Positions 1 through 9,527 of a stretch of DNA of 64,000 bases are shown one piece after another. Position 1 is the stretch's first letter, and every line of letters begins with the position of its first letter. The DNA is from Chloroflexi bacterium HGW-Chloroflexi-6 (lineage in GTDB: Bacteria; Chloroflexota; Anaerolineae; Anaerolineales; Villigracilaceae): assembly GCA_002840685.1 (NCBI GenBank), contig PHBU01000002.1, positions 248,001 through 312,000 of the forward strand. The letters are read 5' to 3'. The notes under the pieces were generated by a model that had not been told where the DNA came from, did not search any database, and saw only the letters and a list, made by a program, of their open reading frames with translations. A program made the position numbers and the translations under genes.

Positions 1-317
1 AGATTTTGGAAAAAATACGAGCGGTTGTCAAAGCCGCCGCACCCGGCGCTGAAGAAAAGATAAGCTATCAGATGCCCACATTTTTCTTGAATGGCAACCT
101 GGTTCACTTTGCGGCTTTCAAAAAACATATTGGGCTTTACCCAACGCCATCCGGCATCACTGAGTTTAACGATGAACTTTCAGCTTACGTGAAAGCCAAA
201 GGCTCGATCCAGTTTCCTCTGGACAAACCCATTCCGTATGATTTGATCGGCAAGATAACCACCTTTCGGGCTGAAGAAAATCTGGCAAAAGCGGCCAGCG
301 CGAAAAAGAAGAAGTGA
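1..317 (+). CDS. DUF1801 (YdhG-like) protein, 5' truncated by window edge
   Basis: Small soluble protein of the DUF1801 family (frataxin-like fold, sometimes called iron chaperone-like). The visible part carries the family core: EKIRAVV..AAPGAEEKISYQMP, then FAAFKKHIGLYPTPSGI and the KGSIQFPLDKPIP segment before a short basic tail ending in KKKK. The reading frame is open to the first base of the window (codons for I-L precede E-K), and family members usually have about 15-20 more N-terminal residues, so the true start lies outside. The next gene overlaps its stop or follows closely and belongs to the same family. Cellular role is not known; family assignment is confident. Confidence 0.85.
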   Translation, partial: ILEKIRAVVKAAAPGAEEKISYQMPTFFLNGNLVHFAAFKKHIGLYPTPSGITEFNDELSAYVKAKGSIQFPLDKPIPYDLIGKITTFRAEENLAKAASAKKKK

Positions 318-343
318 CCCAACAAAACCAACAGGGATTGAAA

Positions 344-706
344 ATGCAAAGCAAAGCCCTCAGTGTTGATGAATATCTGGAGCAGGTACCAGTCGAACGA
401 CGCGCAGCGCTGGCGAGACTGAGAAAACTTTGCCGGGATACGCTCCAGGGCTATGAAGAAGTCATGGAATATGGCATGCCGGGGTATAAAAAGAACGGCA
501 TTAGCGAAGTCGGCTTTGCCAGCCAGAAAAACTATATTTCGCTCTACATCCTGAAACAGGATGCCCTGGCCGCCAACCTGACCCAGTTAGCCGGCCTCAG
601 CGTAGGCAAAGGCTGTATCCGCTACCCCAAGCCGGAGAAGATCGATTTTGTCGTTGTTGAGAAACTGCTTGTCGCCACGCTACAATCTGCTGGCTCCATT
701 TGCTGA
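344..706 (+). CDS. DUF1801 domain protein
   Basis: A 120-residue DUF1801-family protein. The family signature is seen in the SVDEYLEQVP start, the YEEVMEYGMPGYK segment, FASQKNYISLYIL and GKGCIRYPKPEKI near the C-terminus. I chose ATG 344, which has an AGGGA-like ribosome site just upstream and begins with the usual conserved DEY region. A GTG at 314 overlapping the previous stop would add ten residues with no family match. It is the second member of a tandem pair; the two are only distantly alike, so they look like old paralogues rather than a recent duplication. A strong hairpin follows. No function can be given beyond the family. Confidence 0.85.
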   Translation: MQSKALSVDEYLEQVPVERRAALARLRKLCRDTLQGYEEVMEYGMPGYKKNGISEVGFASQKNYISLYILKQDALAANLTQLAGLSVGKGCIRYPKPEKIDFVVVEKLLVATLQSAGSIC

Positions 707-1897
<1,191 letters not shown>

Positions 1898-3127
1898 ATG
1901 GAGTCTGGCGTGATTGAAAAACAAAACATAAGCGTAGATCAGCGCCTTTCCGGCTCGCACCTGGGCCGGTTTTGGCAGGAACTTTTGCGCAATAGCGGCC
2001 AATTCCCGATCGGGATTATCTTCATAGAGGCCCTCCGGGAGGGCTGGCAATATATAGGCAAGCCGGACCTGTACCTTCTAATTCCGGCTGCTCTGGTGCA
2101 AGCTTATTGGCTCACCTTAGAAGAAGAGCGACCACCTTGGCAGCGTTTTGTGGGTAATTTGATTGCCCCAGCTCTTTATACTCTGGGTGAGATGGCAATT
2201 GAAGGCCTGGTTTTCTTCCAGTCTCCACATCACACCGCTTACTGGGGATTTGCTTTTTTCATTGGCGCGTTTCAGGCCTTGCAAAACAGTAAAAACTCCT
2301 GGTTAAACAGCTTGATTTTAGTTCTCGAAAATGTTGTCCGTGCCTTGATCTTATTTACAATTTACGCGATTTTTGAAACCTATAGCAACCCGGCCCAAAC
2401 CGCATCTGTGGCCGACTTTTTTAGCGACCCATCGCATATTTTAATTGGGTTGGTGGCTTTGACACTGGGTGTTTCCGCCGGCCTAGCCGATGTTAGCGCG
2501 CGTAATTTTATGGTGATATTGCGCAGCACAGCCAGCCAGCTAAAAGTTTATTCTGAATGGCTGCTAGGCCGCGACCTGCTTGGTCGCGCCTTGAACAATC
2601 CGGAGTCGATGCGCCTGACGCGTAAGGAGCGCACCATACTTTTTATGGATATTCGCGGTTTTACACGCTGGAGCGAACCTCGCTCTCCTGAAGAAGTGGC
2701 AGCATTGCTCAATAGCTATTATTGTAGGATTGAAGAAGTTCTTGATCGTTACCAGGTTATTAAGTACAAATTTACCGCTGATGAGGTTATGGCTGTTTTC
2801 ATCTTGACAGAGGATGCTTTGTTAGCCGCCCGCGATCTGCGCCAGGAAGTTGAAAACGATTTACAAAAGAATGATCTCGGAGCGGGTATTGGCATTCATA
2901 CTGGAACCCTGGTGGAAGGGTTTTTGGGCGGCAAAAATGTTCAGTTTTATGATGTCATTGGCGACACGGTTAACACCGCCCAACGGATTGAAAGCGCTGC
3001 TGGTATGGGTGAAATTTGGGTTTCTGCAGAAACTGTTTCCAAGTTTATTACGCCCCAAATAAAGGCGCAAAAAGAAATCTCTGTGAAAGGTAAAGAACTT
3101 CCCATTCAGGTTTACTTGATCTTATGA
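1898..3127 (+). CDS. membrane-anchored class III adenylate cyclase
   Basis: A 409-residue protein with an N-terminal hydrophobic part of about five or six membrane segments (about residues 36-200) and a C-terminal class III nucleotide cyclase domain (about 240-405). Metal-binding aspartates are visible in FMDIRGF (D251) and in KFTADEVMA (D295). The purine-selecting Lys (K291) and the Asp of YDVIGDTVN fit ATP rather than GTP, and the transition-state Asn and Arg are in VNTAQRI. The usual Gly before the second metal Asp is Ala here. It follows tgt with no spacer and overlaps uppP by four bases (ATGA), so the three are probably translated from one message. The signal sensed by the membrane part is unknown. 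Confidence 0.9.
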   Translation: MESGVIEKQNISVDQRLSGSHLGRFWQELLRNSGQFPIGIIFIEALREGWQYIGKPDLYLLIPAALVQAYWLTLEEERPPWQRFVGNLIAPALYTLGEMAIEGLVFFQSPHHTAYWGFAFFIGAFQALQNSKNSWLNSLILVLENVVRALILFTIYAIFETYSNPAQTASVADFFSDPSHILIGLVALTLGVSAGLADVSARNFMVILRSTASQLKVYSEWLLGRDLLGRALNNPESMRLTRKERTILFMDIRGFTRWSEPRSPEEVAALLNSYYCRIEEVLDRYQVIKYKFTADEVMAVFILTEDALLAARDLRQEVENDLQKNDLGAGIGIHTGTLVEGFLGGKNVQFYDVIGDTVNTAQRIESAAGMGEIWVSAETVSKFITPQIKAQKEISVKGKELPIQVYLIL

Positions 3128-3957
3128 ACATTCTCTATGCCCTCCTGCTCGGTATCATTCAAGGACTGACGGAATTCATCCCGGTCTCGTCCACCGCCCA
3201 TCTGCTCATTACCCAGAACCTGCTCGGCATCCCGGCTGACAGCGCCACATTCTCGTTCCTGGTGATCGTCCAACTGGGTACGCTGGTTTCGCTCTTCATT
3301 TTTTACTGGCAAGACCTGCTCAAGATTGCCCAATCTGTGCTCCAGTTTTTGCCATCCGTGACCAAACCTCGTGATACCTGGAAGCTGACACCCGACACCT
3401 GGCTCGGTATTTATATTATCCTCGCCACCATTCCGGCTTTATTGGCTGGTTATCTGCTCAAGGATGCGGTTGAGGCTCTTTTTCGCCAGCCCATGCTTCA
3501 GGCCTCGATGCGGCTTTTTGCTGCAGCGATCCTGCTCAGCCTGGCGGAGCGTTTCAGCCGCAAGGATCGCCAGTTGGAACAGATGAACTGGCTGGATGCA
3601 CTGGTGATCGGCATCTTCCAGGTCATCGCGGTTTTCCCTGGGGCCTCGCGCAGCGGAACAACCATCAGCGGCGGTATGTTTCGCGGTTTTGACCGCCCGT
3701 CAGCAGCGCGTTTCGCTTTTCTGATGTCCATTCCGGTCATGCTGGCTGCCGGGGCATATGAGATGATCGACGTGTTGCAAATGCCGGACCTGGGCGCGTT
3801 CCTGCCGCTTTTGGCGGTCGGGTTTGTCAGCGCAGCCATCACTGGTTGGTTCGCCATCCGCTGGTTGATCGCTTTCCTGGGCAAGCGTTCGCTATACGGG
3901 TTTGCGATCTATTGCGCCCTGGTGGGCTCGGCCTGTATGGCTGCTTACCTTCTGTAA
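3124..3957 (+). CDS. uppP: undecaprenyl-diphosphatase
   Basis: Integral membrane phosphatase of the BacA/UppP family that recycles undecaprenyl pyrophosphate to the monophosphate carrier used in cell-wall synthesis; members give bacitracin resistance when overproduced. The 277-residue length is normal. Both signature regions are intact: GIIQGLTEFIPVSSTAHL near the N-terminus and PGASRSGTTI in the second half, among about eight membrane segments. The ATG overlaps the cyclase stop, giving translational coupling, and an M20 peptidase follows after nine bases. It suits an organism that makes peptidoglycan, as do murJ and lspA elsewhere in the window. Confidence 0.97.
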   Translation: MNILYALLLGIIQGLTEFIPVSSTAHLLITQNLLGIPADSATFSFLVIVQLGTLVSLFIFYWQDLLKIAQSVLQFLPSVTKPRDTWKLTPDTWLGIYIILATIPALLAGYLLKDAVEALFRQPMLQASMRLFAAAILLSLAERFSRKDRQLEQMNWLDALVIGIFQVIAVFPGASRSGTTISGGMFRGFDRPSAARFAFLMSIPVMLAAGAYEMIDVLQMPDLGAFLPLLAVGFVSAAITGWFAIRWLIAFLGKRSLYGFAIYCALVGSACMAAYLL

Positions 3958-3966
3958 AGGAAATTT

Positions 3967-5088
3967 ATGCATCCCCTTCATGTTGATACCATTTCGATGC
4001 AGTCTTTACTGAGAAAACTGGTTGAAAGCGAGTCTCCTTCATACGATAAAACGGCCGTCGACCGGGTTGGGTTGATTGTGGCAGAAGAATGCCGCCGCCT
4101 GAGGGCGGACATTACTATCCATCATCGCGATAATGCCGGGGACCATATCGTTGCGAAGTTTGCGGGCGGCCAGGGCAAACCGATCGTTCTGCTTCATCAC
4201 ATGGACACGGTTTTCCCGCTCGGTACTCTGGCCAAAATGCCTTTTTATAGCAAGGATGATAAAACCTACGGTCCCGGCGTGCTGGATATGAAGGGCGGCA
4301 TTGTCATCAGTTTGGAGGCGATCCGCGCTCTGCAACAAGCCGGGATTTCAGCCTCGCGTCCGCTGATCGGCGTTTTCACATCTGACGAGGAAACCGGCAG
4401 TCAGAGCTCGCGCGAATTGATCGAGCAAACCTGCCGGGGCGTCGAAGTTGCCTTCGTGCTAGAGTCTGGCCTGCTGGATGGTTCGCTGAAAACCTGGCGT
4501 AAGGGTGTCGGCGATTTTCGGGTCAGGGTCAAAGGACGGGCATCCCATGCGGGTGGCGACCATGAAAAGGGGCGCAACGCCATCGAGGAGATGGCGCACC
4601 AGATCCTTGCCATCCAGAGCTTGACCGATTATGAGCGCGGCACCACCCTCAATGTGGGCGTGATTCGTGGTGGATCCGTTGCCAATGTCGTGCCGGAAGA
4701 ATGCGAAATTGACGTGGATCTGCGTGTGATTCAGCCCGGTGAAGCGGAGCGCATTCAGGCGGCGATGCAAGCGCTCAAACCAGCACTTGACGGAACCAGC
4801 CTTGAAATAAGCGGCGCGCTCAACCGGCCTCCGATGCCCTATAATGAGATCAGCCGGGCGGCTTTCGAAAAAGCCAGCCAGATCGCAGCCTCCGTGTTGG
4901 GGGAGGAGCTCAAGGCGGGCGGGTCTGGTGGTGGTTCTGACGGCAATTTCGTTGCCCCGCTGGGGGTGCCGGTGTTGGACGGCATGGGCGCGATCGGCGC
5001 TGATTACCACTCGGAACGCGAATATATCTTTACCGACAGCCTGGTCGAGCGCGCCCGCCTGTTGGCAACCTTGTTACAGAACTGGTAA
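3967..5088 (+). CDS. M20 family metallopeptidase (carboxypeptidase G2-like)
   Basis: Zinc-dependent amidohydrolase/peptidase of the M20A group, 373 residues, cytosolic (no signal peptide). The dinuclear zinc site can be read directly: H78 and D80 in LLHHMDTVF, D107 in LDMKGG, the catalytic base pair in TSDEETGS (E141, E142), E166 in LESG, and a final His in ADYHSE. A lid/dimerisation domain starts around GKGVGDFRVRVKG. The closest described types are glutamate carboxypeptidases and acetylornithine deacetylase-like enzymes; the substrate cannot be told from sequence. It sits nine bases after uppP and 17 before a histidine phosphatase gene. Confidence 0.9.
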   Translation: MHPLHVDTISMQSLLRKLVESESPSYDKTAVDRVGLIVAEECRRLRADITIHHRDNAGDHIVAKFAGGQGKPIVLLHHMDTVFPLGTLAKMPFYSKDDKTYGPGVLDMKGGIVISLEAIRALQQAGISASRPLIGVFTSDEETGSQSSRELIEQTCRGVEVAFVLESGLLDGSLKTWRKGVGDFRVRVKGRASHAGGDHEKGRNAIEEMAHQILAIQSLTDYERGTTLNVGVIRGGSVANVVPEECEIDVDLRVIQPGEAERIQAAMQALKPALDGTSLEISGALNRPPMPYNEISRAAFEKASQIAASVLGEELKAGGSGGGSDGNFVAPLGVPVLDGMGAIGADYHSEREYIFTDSLVERARLLATLLQNW

Positions 5089-5105
5089 ATTACTTTAGGA
5101 GCTGC

Positions 5106-5747
5106 ATGCCAACTTTTTTATTGATACGTCACGGTGAAAACGATTATGTCAAAACAGGTAAAATGGCCGGGCGCCTGCCCGGAGTTCATTTGAACGAACG
5201 CGGACAGGAACAGGCTGAAGCTCTGGGGCTGGCCCTCAAGGATGTGCCGTTGTCGGCAGTTTACAGCAGCCCGCTGGAACGGGCAATTGAAACTGCAACC
5301 CCTATTATTGCAGGGCGTGGACTGGAAATCCAGTTGATCTCTGATTTGATGGATACTGATGTGGGTGAGTGGCAGGGCCAGGAATTGAAGCATCTTTACA
5401 AACTGCCCGAGTGGAAGAATGTTCAGCAAGTTCCCTCGCGTTTTCATTTCCCCGGTGGCGAGTCTTTTATTGGCTTGCAAACCCGCATGATTAATGCCTT
5501 TGAGTCTCTCGCGCGCAAGCACGGCGATGACGAAATCGTGGCAGTGGTCTTTCACGCGGACCCCGTGAAGCTGGTGTTGGCCTATTACTTGGGGATGCCG
5601 CTCGACACCTTTCAGCGTTTGAGTTGTGATACCGGTTCGTTGAGTATTCTGCGCCTGGTCAAGGGTGGCGCGCAGGTTAGCGGAATGAATCTCAAACCAC
5701 CGTTTACGTTGCCAAAACCACCCGGGAAACGCGGGAAAAAGAAGTAG
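5106..5747 (+). CDS. histidine phosphatase family protein
   Basis: Phosphoglycerate-mutase-like phosphatase of 213 residues. The RHG motif with the phosphorylated His is at residues 8-10 (IRHGEND), the second arginine is in SSPLERAIETA, and the second catalytic His is in VVFHADPVK. It resembles the actinobacterial MSMEG_4193 type, for which no substrate is settled. The C-terminus is a basic Pro/Lys tail (KPPGKRGKKK). A ribosome site (TTTAGGAGC) lies just before the ATG. Last gene of the run that begins at tgt; the convergent hemW gene ends 55 bases away and no clear terminator hairpin lies between. Confidence 0.9.
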   Translation: MPTFLLIRHGENDYVKTGKMAGRLPGVHLNERGQEQAEALGLALKDVPLSAVYSSPLERAIETATPIIAGRGLEIQLISDLMDTDVGEWQGQELKHLYKLPEWKNVQQVPSRFHFPGGESFIGLQTRMINAFESLARKHGDDEIVAVVFHADPVKLVLAYYLGMPLDTFQRLSCDTGSLSILRLVKGGAQVSGMNLKPPFTLPKPPGKRGKKK

Positions 5748-5802
5748 TCACGCCCTGAGCGGAAAAGACGCAGCTTGATGTGCCGAAACGAAGGGCAAAA
5801 AT

Positions 5803-6972
5803 TTAATCCCCAACAAAACGCATAAAAACCTGGTTGCCGATCAGGCGCGCACGTGGTGTCAGCCGCAGCGCATCATTATGCCATTCGAGCATTCCCAGTC
5901 GGGTTAGCTCATCCACTTCGTGCGGAAAAGCATCGTGAATGCCGATCCCGAAACGAGCGCGGAAAACTGTGTCGGACACACCCTCGTGCACCAGGCGCAG
6001 ACCAAGCATCATTGTTTCTTGCATCGTATCACGCTGCGAGGGACGATTTTGGTTAACAGTAGCCGGTGAGAGCGGGTAGGCTGGCGATGAAGATGGCGGA
6101 ACCAGCCGCTCAATATAGGTTTTGATGCGCAAAACATTCGAGTAGCGAATCCCATCAATCGAGCCGTGTGCGCCTGCACCGAAGCCAAAATAGGGCAGGT
6201 TGCGCCAGTATTGCAAATTGTGGCGTGATTCTTGCCCAGGCAGGGCCCAGTTGCTGATCTCGTACTGCGCGTAGCCAATGTTTGTTAGATATTCTTCGGC
6301 CCATTCGTACATCTCTGCGGCCAGGTCGGGGTCGGGGATCGGTAATAGTCCGCGGGCGGCCCAGCGCCCAAAGGGTGTGCCATGCTCGAGGGTCAGGGCA
6401 TACATTGAGATGTGGTCGGGGGCCAGATCGGTGATGCGTTTAACGGAGTTTTGCCAGCTTTCCAGGCTTTGTTCGGGCAGGCCATAGATCAGATCGAGGT
6501 TGAGACGTTCAAAGCCGGCTTCGCGCGCCCATTGCACCGATTGGATGACATCAAAGAAGTCGTGGGCGCGTTCGAGCATGCGCAGCTCGCCAGGGTTGGC
6601 AGACTGCACCCCAAAGCTGAGCCGGTTCAATCCGGCAGCGCGCATTTCGGCCAGCGACTGGGCAGTGACCGTGCCTGGGTTGGCCTCCAGTGTGGCTTCG
6701 AGATCTGGCGTCAGCGTGAAGGCCTGGCGCAACGCGTCCATAATGGCGGACAGGTGACGGGTTGCGATGAGCGAGGGTGTGCCACCCCCAAAGAAAATCG
6801 AATGTGCGGGAGTGGCATCCGGTCGACGGGCGGCGACGCTTTCAATTTCCCGAATCAGCGCTTCGGCATAGGCCGGGATGAGGGCTTCCTGCCCGGCATA
6901 GGTGTTGAAGTCGCAATAGGCGCAGCGGTGAACGCAAAAGGGGATGTGCAGGTAAAGCGAGCTGGGGATCAT
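5803..6972 (-). CDS. hemW: radical SAM heme chaperone HemW
   Basis: HemW is a radical SAM protein related to HemN that binds heme and hands it to heme proteins; older annotations call it coproporphyrinogen oxidase. The product is 389 residues from ATG 6972. The 4Fe-4S cysteines are C13, C17 and C20 (CVHRCAYC); GGGTPS and the EANPGT region follow. HemN has a longer N-terminal arm, and its extra cysteine after the CxxxCxxC motif is absent here (YCDF), which favours HemW. Its start overlaps the stop of the methyltransferase gene by one base (TAATG), indicating coupled translation. Confidence 0.9.
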   Translation of the reverse strand: MIPSSLYLHIPFCVHRCAYCDFNTYAGQEALIPAYAEALIREIESVAARRPDATPAHSIFFGGGTPSLIATRHLSAIMDALRQAFTLTPDLEATLEANPGTVTAQSLAEMRAAGLNRLSFGVQSANPGELRMLERAHDFFDVIQSVQWAREAGFERLNLDLIYGLPEQSLESWQNSVKRITDLAPDHISMYALTLEHGTPFGRWAARGLLPIPDPDLAAEMYEWAEEYLTNIGYAQYEISNWALPGQESRHNLQYWRNLPYFGFGAGAHGSIDGIRYSNVLRIKTYIERLVPPSSSPAYPLSPATVNQNRPSQRDTMQETMMLGLRLVHEGVSDTVFRARFGIGIHDAFPHEVDELTRLGMLEWHNDALRLTPRARLIGNQVFMRFVGD

Positions 6973-7778
6973 TAGCGCGCTGCCAGGCGCATCCGCGCGA
7001 CCAGCACGGGTGGGAATTCGTTGAATTGTCCGCCCCAACTGAGCGGATTGCTGGCCGGGATTTCGGGCGGGAAGGCGCGCTCTTCGAATCCGTCGAGCGT
7101 GAAGCCATTTTGGAAGCCGAGATTCAGGTAGTACTCGAGCGGACGGTGAAAGTAAAGCTGCGGTTTAGGCTGGTTGCGCAAGGCCAGCCCATAAGCCTGG
7201 AACTGGCTCATGTAGCGGCTGGACTTAATGGCATATTGGGTGACGATCTCCCCGCTGAGATCGCTTTCTTCGAGAATGTGAACGGATGTAGGGTTGTTGA
7301 AGGCCGGGTGCATCAGGCTGAAAACGAAGATGCCACCCGGTTTCAGAATGCGTGGCAGGATGCGGAAGAACGGCTCAACATTGGCGATGTCGAAGAGAGC
7401 CATGTTGCACAAAATAGAGTCGAAGTGGAAGTTCCCCAGCGATTCAAGGTCGGTCGGCTCGGTGGCGTCGAGCACATAATAACTGATGGCGAATTCGGAT
7501 GCGGTGCGCTGGCGGGCAAAATCGACCAGGTTGGAGGAGAAATCGAAGGCGGTGATCGTTGCGCCCATGTTGGCTAACCGGCGTGACATCAATCCGTTGC
7601 CACAGGCGGCATCGAGGATGTGCTGCCCGGGTTGCGGGTTGAGTAAACGCAGAATGGAGGGCCATTGCAGGATTTCAACAAAGTCGTTGCCCTCGCCCAT
7701 TTTTGCGTCCCAGGTGGCGGCGTTGGCATTCCAGGCGGCAAGCGTTTCAAGATTAGCGCGGCGGATATCGGTCTGCAT
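6972..7778 (-). CDS. class I SAM-dependent methyltransferase
   Basis: A 268-residue Rossmann-fold methyltransferase. Motif I is ILDAACGNGLMSRRLA (about residues 54-69), an acidic residue after the second strand is in ITAFDFS, and motif IV-like LCNMALFDI follows, with PRILKPGGIFVFSLMHP as motif V/VI. No signature points to a substrate; UbiE-like small-molecule methyltransferases are nearest by eye. The ATG is preceded by a good GAAGGAGAAATG ribosome site. It is co-directional with hemW downstream and overlaps it by one base, but a functional link to heme is only an inference from that coupling. Confidence 0.85.
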   Translation of the reverse strand: MQTDIRRANLETLAAWNANAATWDAKMGEGNDFVEILQWPSILRLLNPQPGQHILDAACGNGLMSRRLANMGATITAFDFSSNLVDFARQRTASEFAISYYVLDATEPTDLESLGNFHFDSILCNMALFDIANVEPFFRILPRILKPGGIFVFSLMHPAFNNPTSVHILEESDLSGEIVTQYAIKSSRYMSQFQAYGLALRNQPKPQLYFHRPLEYYLNLGFQNGFTLDGFEERAFPPEIPASNPLSWGGQFNEFPPVLVARMRLAAR

Positions 7779-7844
7779 GGCATTTCTCCTTCTAACAAAA
7801 AAGGTCTGAGTTCTTTTATTTTACCGTAGCCTGACCAATAAAAT

Positions 7845-8729
7845 TTAGCGCGGTTGCAAGGCAAAATTGTCGAACAAGACAGCACCCGGTTCTTTTTCGT
7901 AAAAATCGATGAACAGCGCGATATAACCCTCTTTCAGGCGGTCATCGCTAAATTGGGCAACCTGCTGGCTGTTGATGAACAGGGTGAAGTCAGACCCGCG
8001 GGCGCTGATTTCAAGTAGATTTGGTTGATCCTGATAGGTGGCCGTGGTTTCTGTCCAGTCCTGGATTGTTTCCCAGCCTGCGCTTTCATCGTAATAAAGA
8101 ATGGAAAAATAGCCGTGGTCGCAAACCGAGAAAGCATAGGCGCCCGCATCGATGCCATCAATCGTTTTTCGGAAGAGCATTCCGTAACACACATTTTCAG
8201 GCAGTCCATTTGTGCGTTGGGCAAGCACAGCTGTATCGAAATCTGTCAGCGCGCCCGGGTTTGTAAAATCGGCCCAGGCAATAAAAACATCTTTGGCCTC
8301 ATCGACCTGCCATAGATACCCGCCATTTTCAACGCTGGTGCGGCCGACCCAGAAATCATTGTCTTCTTCTGTTGCGCGCCATTCATTGAGATTGCTATCA
8401 AAAGCATCGTAATGGGCATAACTTGCAAGCAGGTCCGTTTTTGCCTTGGCTGTCGCGGTGGATTGGATTTTCAATACCAGGGCAGTGGCTGTGACCTGGG
8501 CCTGGACAGTGGCCTGGGCATTGGTGTCCTGCTTGATCTTGGTGGCCATGAATTGGCTTGTGGCGGTCTGGCTGATGGCTTGGGTTTCAGTATATTGTTC
8601 GAAAACAAAATATCCACCTGCTGCCAGGCCAATGCTAATACAGCAAATCGCAATCAGGATCGTTGCCAGAATAACAACATCCTTCTTCGCTGGGTTTTCG
8701 GCTGACATGTCTGGGTTTTGTGTTTCCAT
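7845..8729 (-). CDS. membrane-anchored protein with lectin/glucanase-like domain
   Basis: Unrecognised 294-residue protein with a single N-terminal membrane segment (about residues 17-42), an alanine/threonine-rich stalk that is probably coiled coil (about 45-95), and an exported beta-rich domain (about 105-290). The domain has the features of concanavalin A-like (DUF1080/LamG type) folds: DSNLNEWRA near its start, FSVCDHGYFSILYY, FTLFINSQQVAQF and a closing VLFDNFAL. Such anchored jelly-roll proteins are frequent in Anaerolineae. Ligand and role are unknown. It lies downstream of the acyltransferase pair, separated by a 21-bp inverted repeat. Confidence 0.65.
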   Translation of the reverse strand: METQNPDMSAENPAKKDVVILATILIAICCISIGLAAGGYFVFEQYTETQAISQTATSQFMATKIKQDTNAQATVQAQVTATALVLKIQSTATAKAKTDLLASYAHYDAFDSNLNEWRATEEDNDFWVGRTSVENGGYLWQVDEAKDVFIAWADFTNPGALTDFDTAVLAQRTNGLPENVCYGMLFRKTIDGIDAGAYAFSVCDHGYFSILYYDESAGWETIQDWTETTATYQDQPNLLEISARGSDFTLFINSQQVAQFSDDRLKEGYIALFIDFYEKEPGAVLFDNFALQPR

Positions 8730-8772
8730 TTTTACCTCGCTTTATAAGACACCGCTAAAGCTTTCTTTGCTT

Positions 8773-8837
8773 AACGCGAGGGCGCAGAGATGCCAGGATT
8801 CACAAGAAGAAACTTTGCATCTCTGCGCCCTCGCGTT
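8773..8837. repeat. 21-bp perfect inverted repeat, 23-nt loop
   Basis: Arms 8773-8793 and 8817-8837 are exact complements (AACGCGAGGGCGCAGAGATGC and its reverse complement). There is no T-run on either side, so it does not look like an ordinary terminator. It fills most of the spacer between two minus-strand genes. The GAGGGCGCAGAGATGC style resembles dispersed intergenic palindromes known from many environmental genomes. Confidence 0.7.
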
Positions 8838-8843
8838 TCTATA

Positions 8844-9527
8844 TTAAGGATTTGCACTGTCAAGCTTGTCAAGTGTTAATTCCTTCAGGCGCGGATGATC
8901 CGCGTAGACGCCGCGGTAGCGTTCAGGCAATAGGGCGGCGATCTGGCACATGATTTCGTCTGTATAGGTCTGCAGGGTTTCTTCGCGATTTTCTCGCGGC
9001 AAGGGCGGCAGGTTGAAGGGTTTGCCTGCTGTCAGTGTGACCGGAGATTTGCGCAGACGTTTGATGTTGCCGAAGATCACGCTGTCTTCCGTTCCGGTTA
9101 TGGCAACCGGAACGACCGGGAAGCCGGAGCGGGCAGCCAGGTAGGCCACGCCGGGTTTGCCTTCGATCAGCGCCCCGGTTTTGGAGCGTGTTCCTTCGGG
9201 GGCGATCACCAGTGAGTTGCCTGAATCCATCAGGGTGATCATTTTGCGCAGAGCTTTTAGATCCGGATTAAAGCGATCAACGAAGAGAAAGTTCAAGTTG
9301 CTTGCCAGCCACCGGATCCAGCCTGTTTTTTCCCACTTTTCGCCGACCGGAATGAACATATCGTAACGGTCGAAAACATAGTGAAACATGGCTATATCAA
9401 TAATGCCGATGTGGTTGACTGCGATTACAAAGGCCCCCGATTCGGGTACATATTCGCGCCCACGAATTTCAAACCTGGCGATGCTGTTGAAAATGAAGCG
9501 GATCAAGCCACGCACGAAGCTACGCAT
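8844..9527 (-). CDS. 1-acyl-sn-glycerol-3-phosphate acyltransferase-like (PlsC family)
   Basis: PlsC-family acyltransferase of 227 residues, expected to move an acyl chain to a glycerophosphate-type acceptor at the inner face of the membrane. The catalytic HX4D box is in NHIGIIDIAMF and the acceptor-binding box is APEGTRSKTG. The C-terminal part has the DEIMCQIAALLPERYRGVYADHP stretch, shared almost residue for residue with the gene just upstream on the same strand. The start overlaps the end of that gene by eight bases. Together they form a tandem pair; whether they use different acceptors or chains cannot be said. Confidence 0.88.
   Translation of the reverse strand: MRSFVRGLIRFIFNSIARFEIRGREYVPESGAFVIAVNHIGIIDIAMFHYVFDRYDMFIPVGEKWEKTGWIRWLASNLNFLFVDRFNPDLKALRKMITLMDSGNSLVIAPEGTRSKTGALIEGKPGVAYLAARSGFPVVPVAITGTEDSVIFGNIKRLRKSPVTLTAGKPFNLPPLPRENREETLQTYTDEIMCQIAALLPERYRGVYADHPRLKELTLDKLDSANP

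Noticed and set aside
8773..8837. CRISPR or insertion-sequence end
   Set aside because: There is a single inverted repeat with no regular direct repeats, spacers, transposase or target-site duplication.
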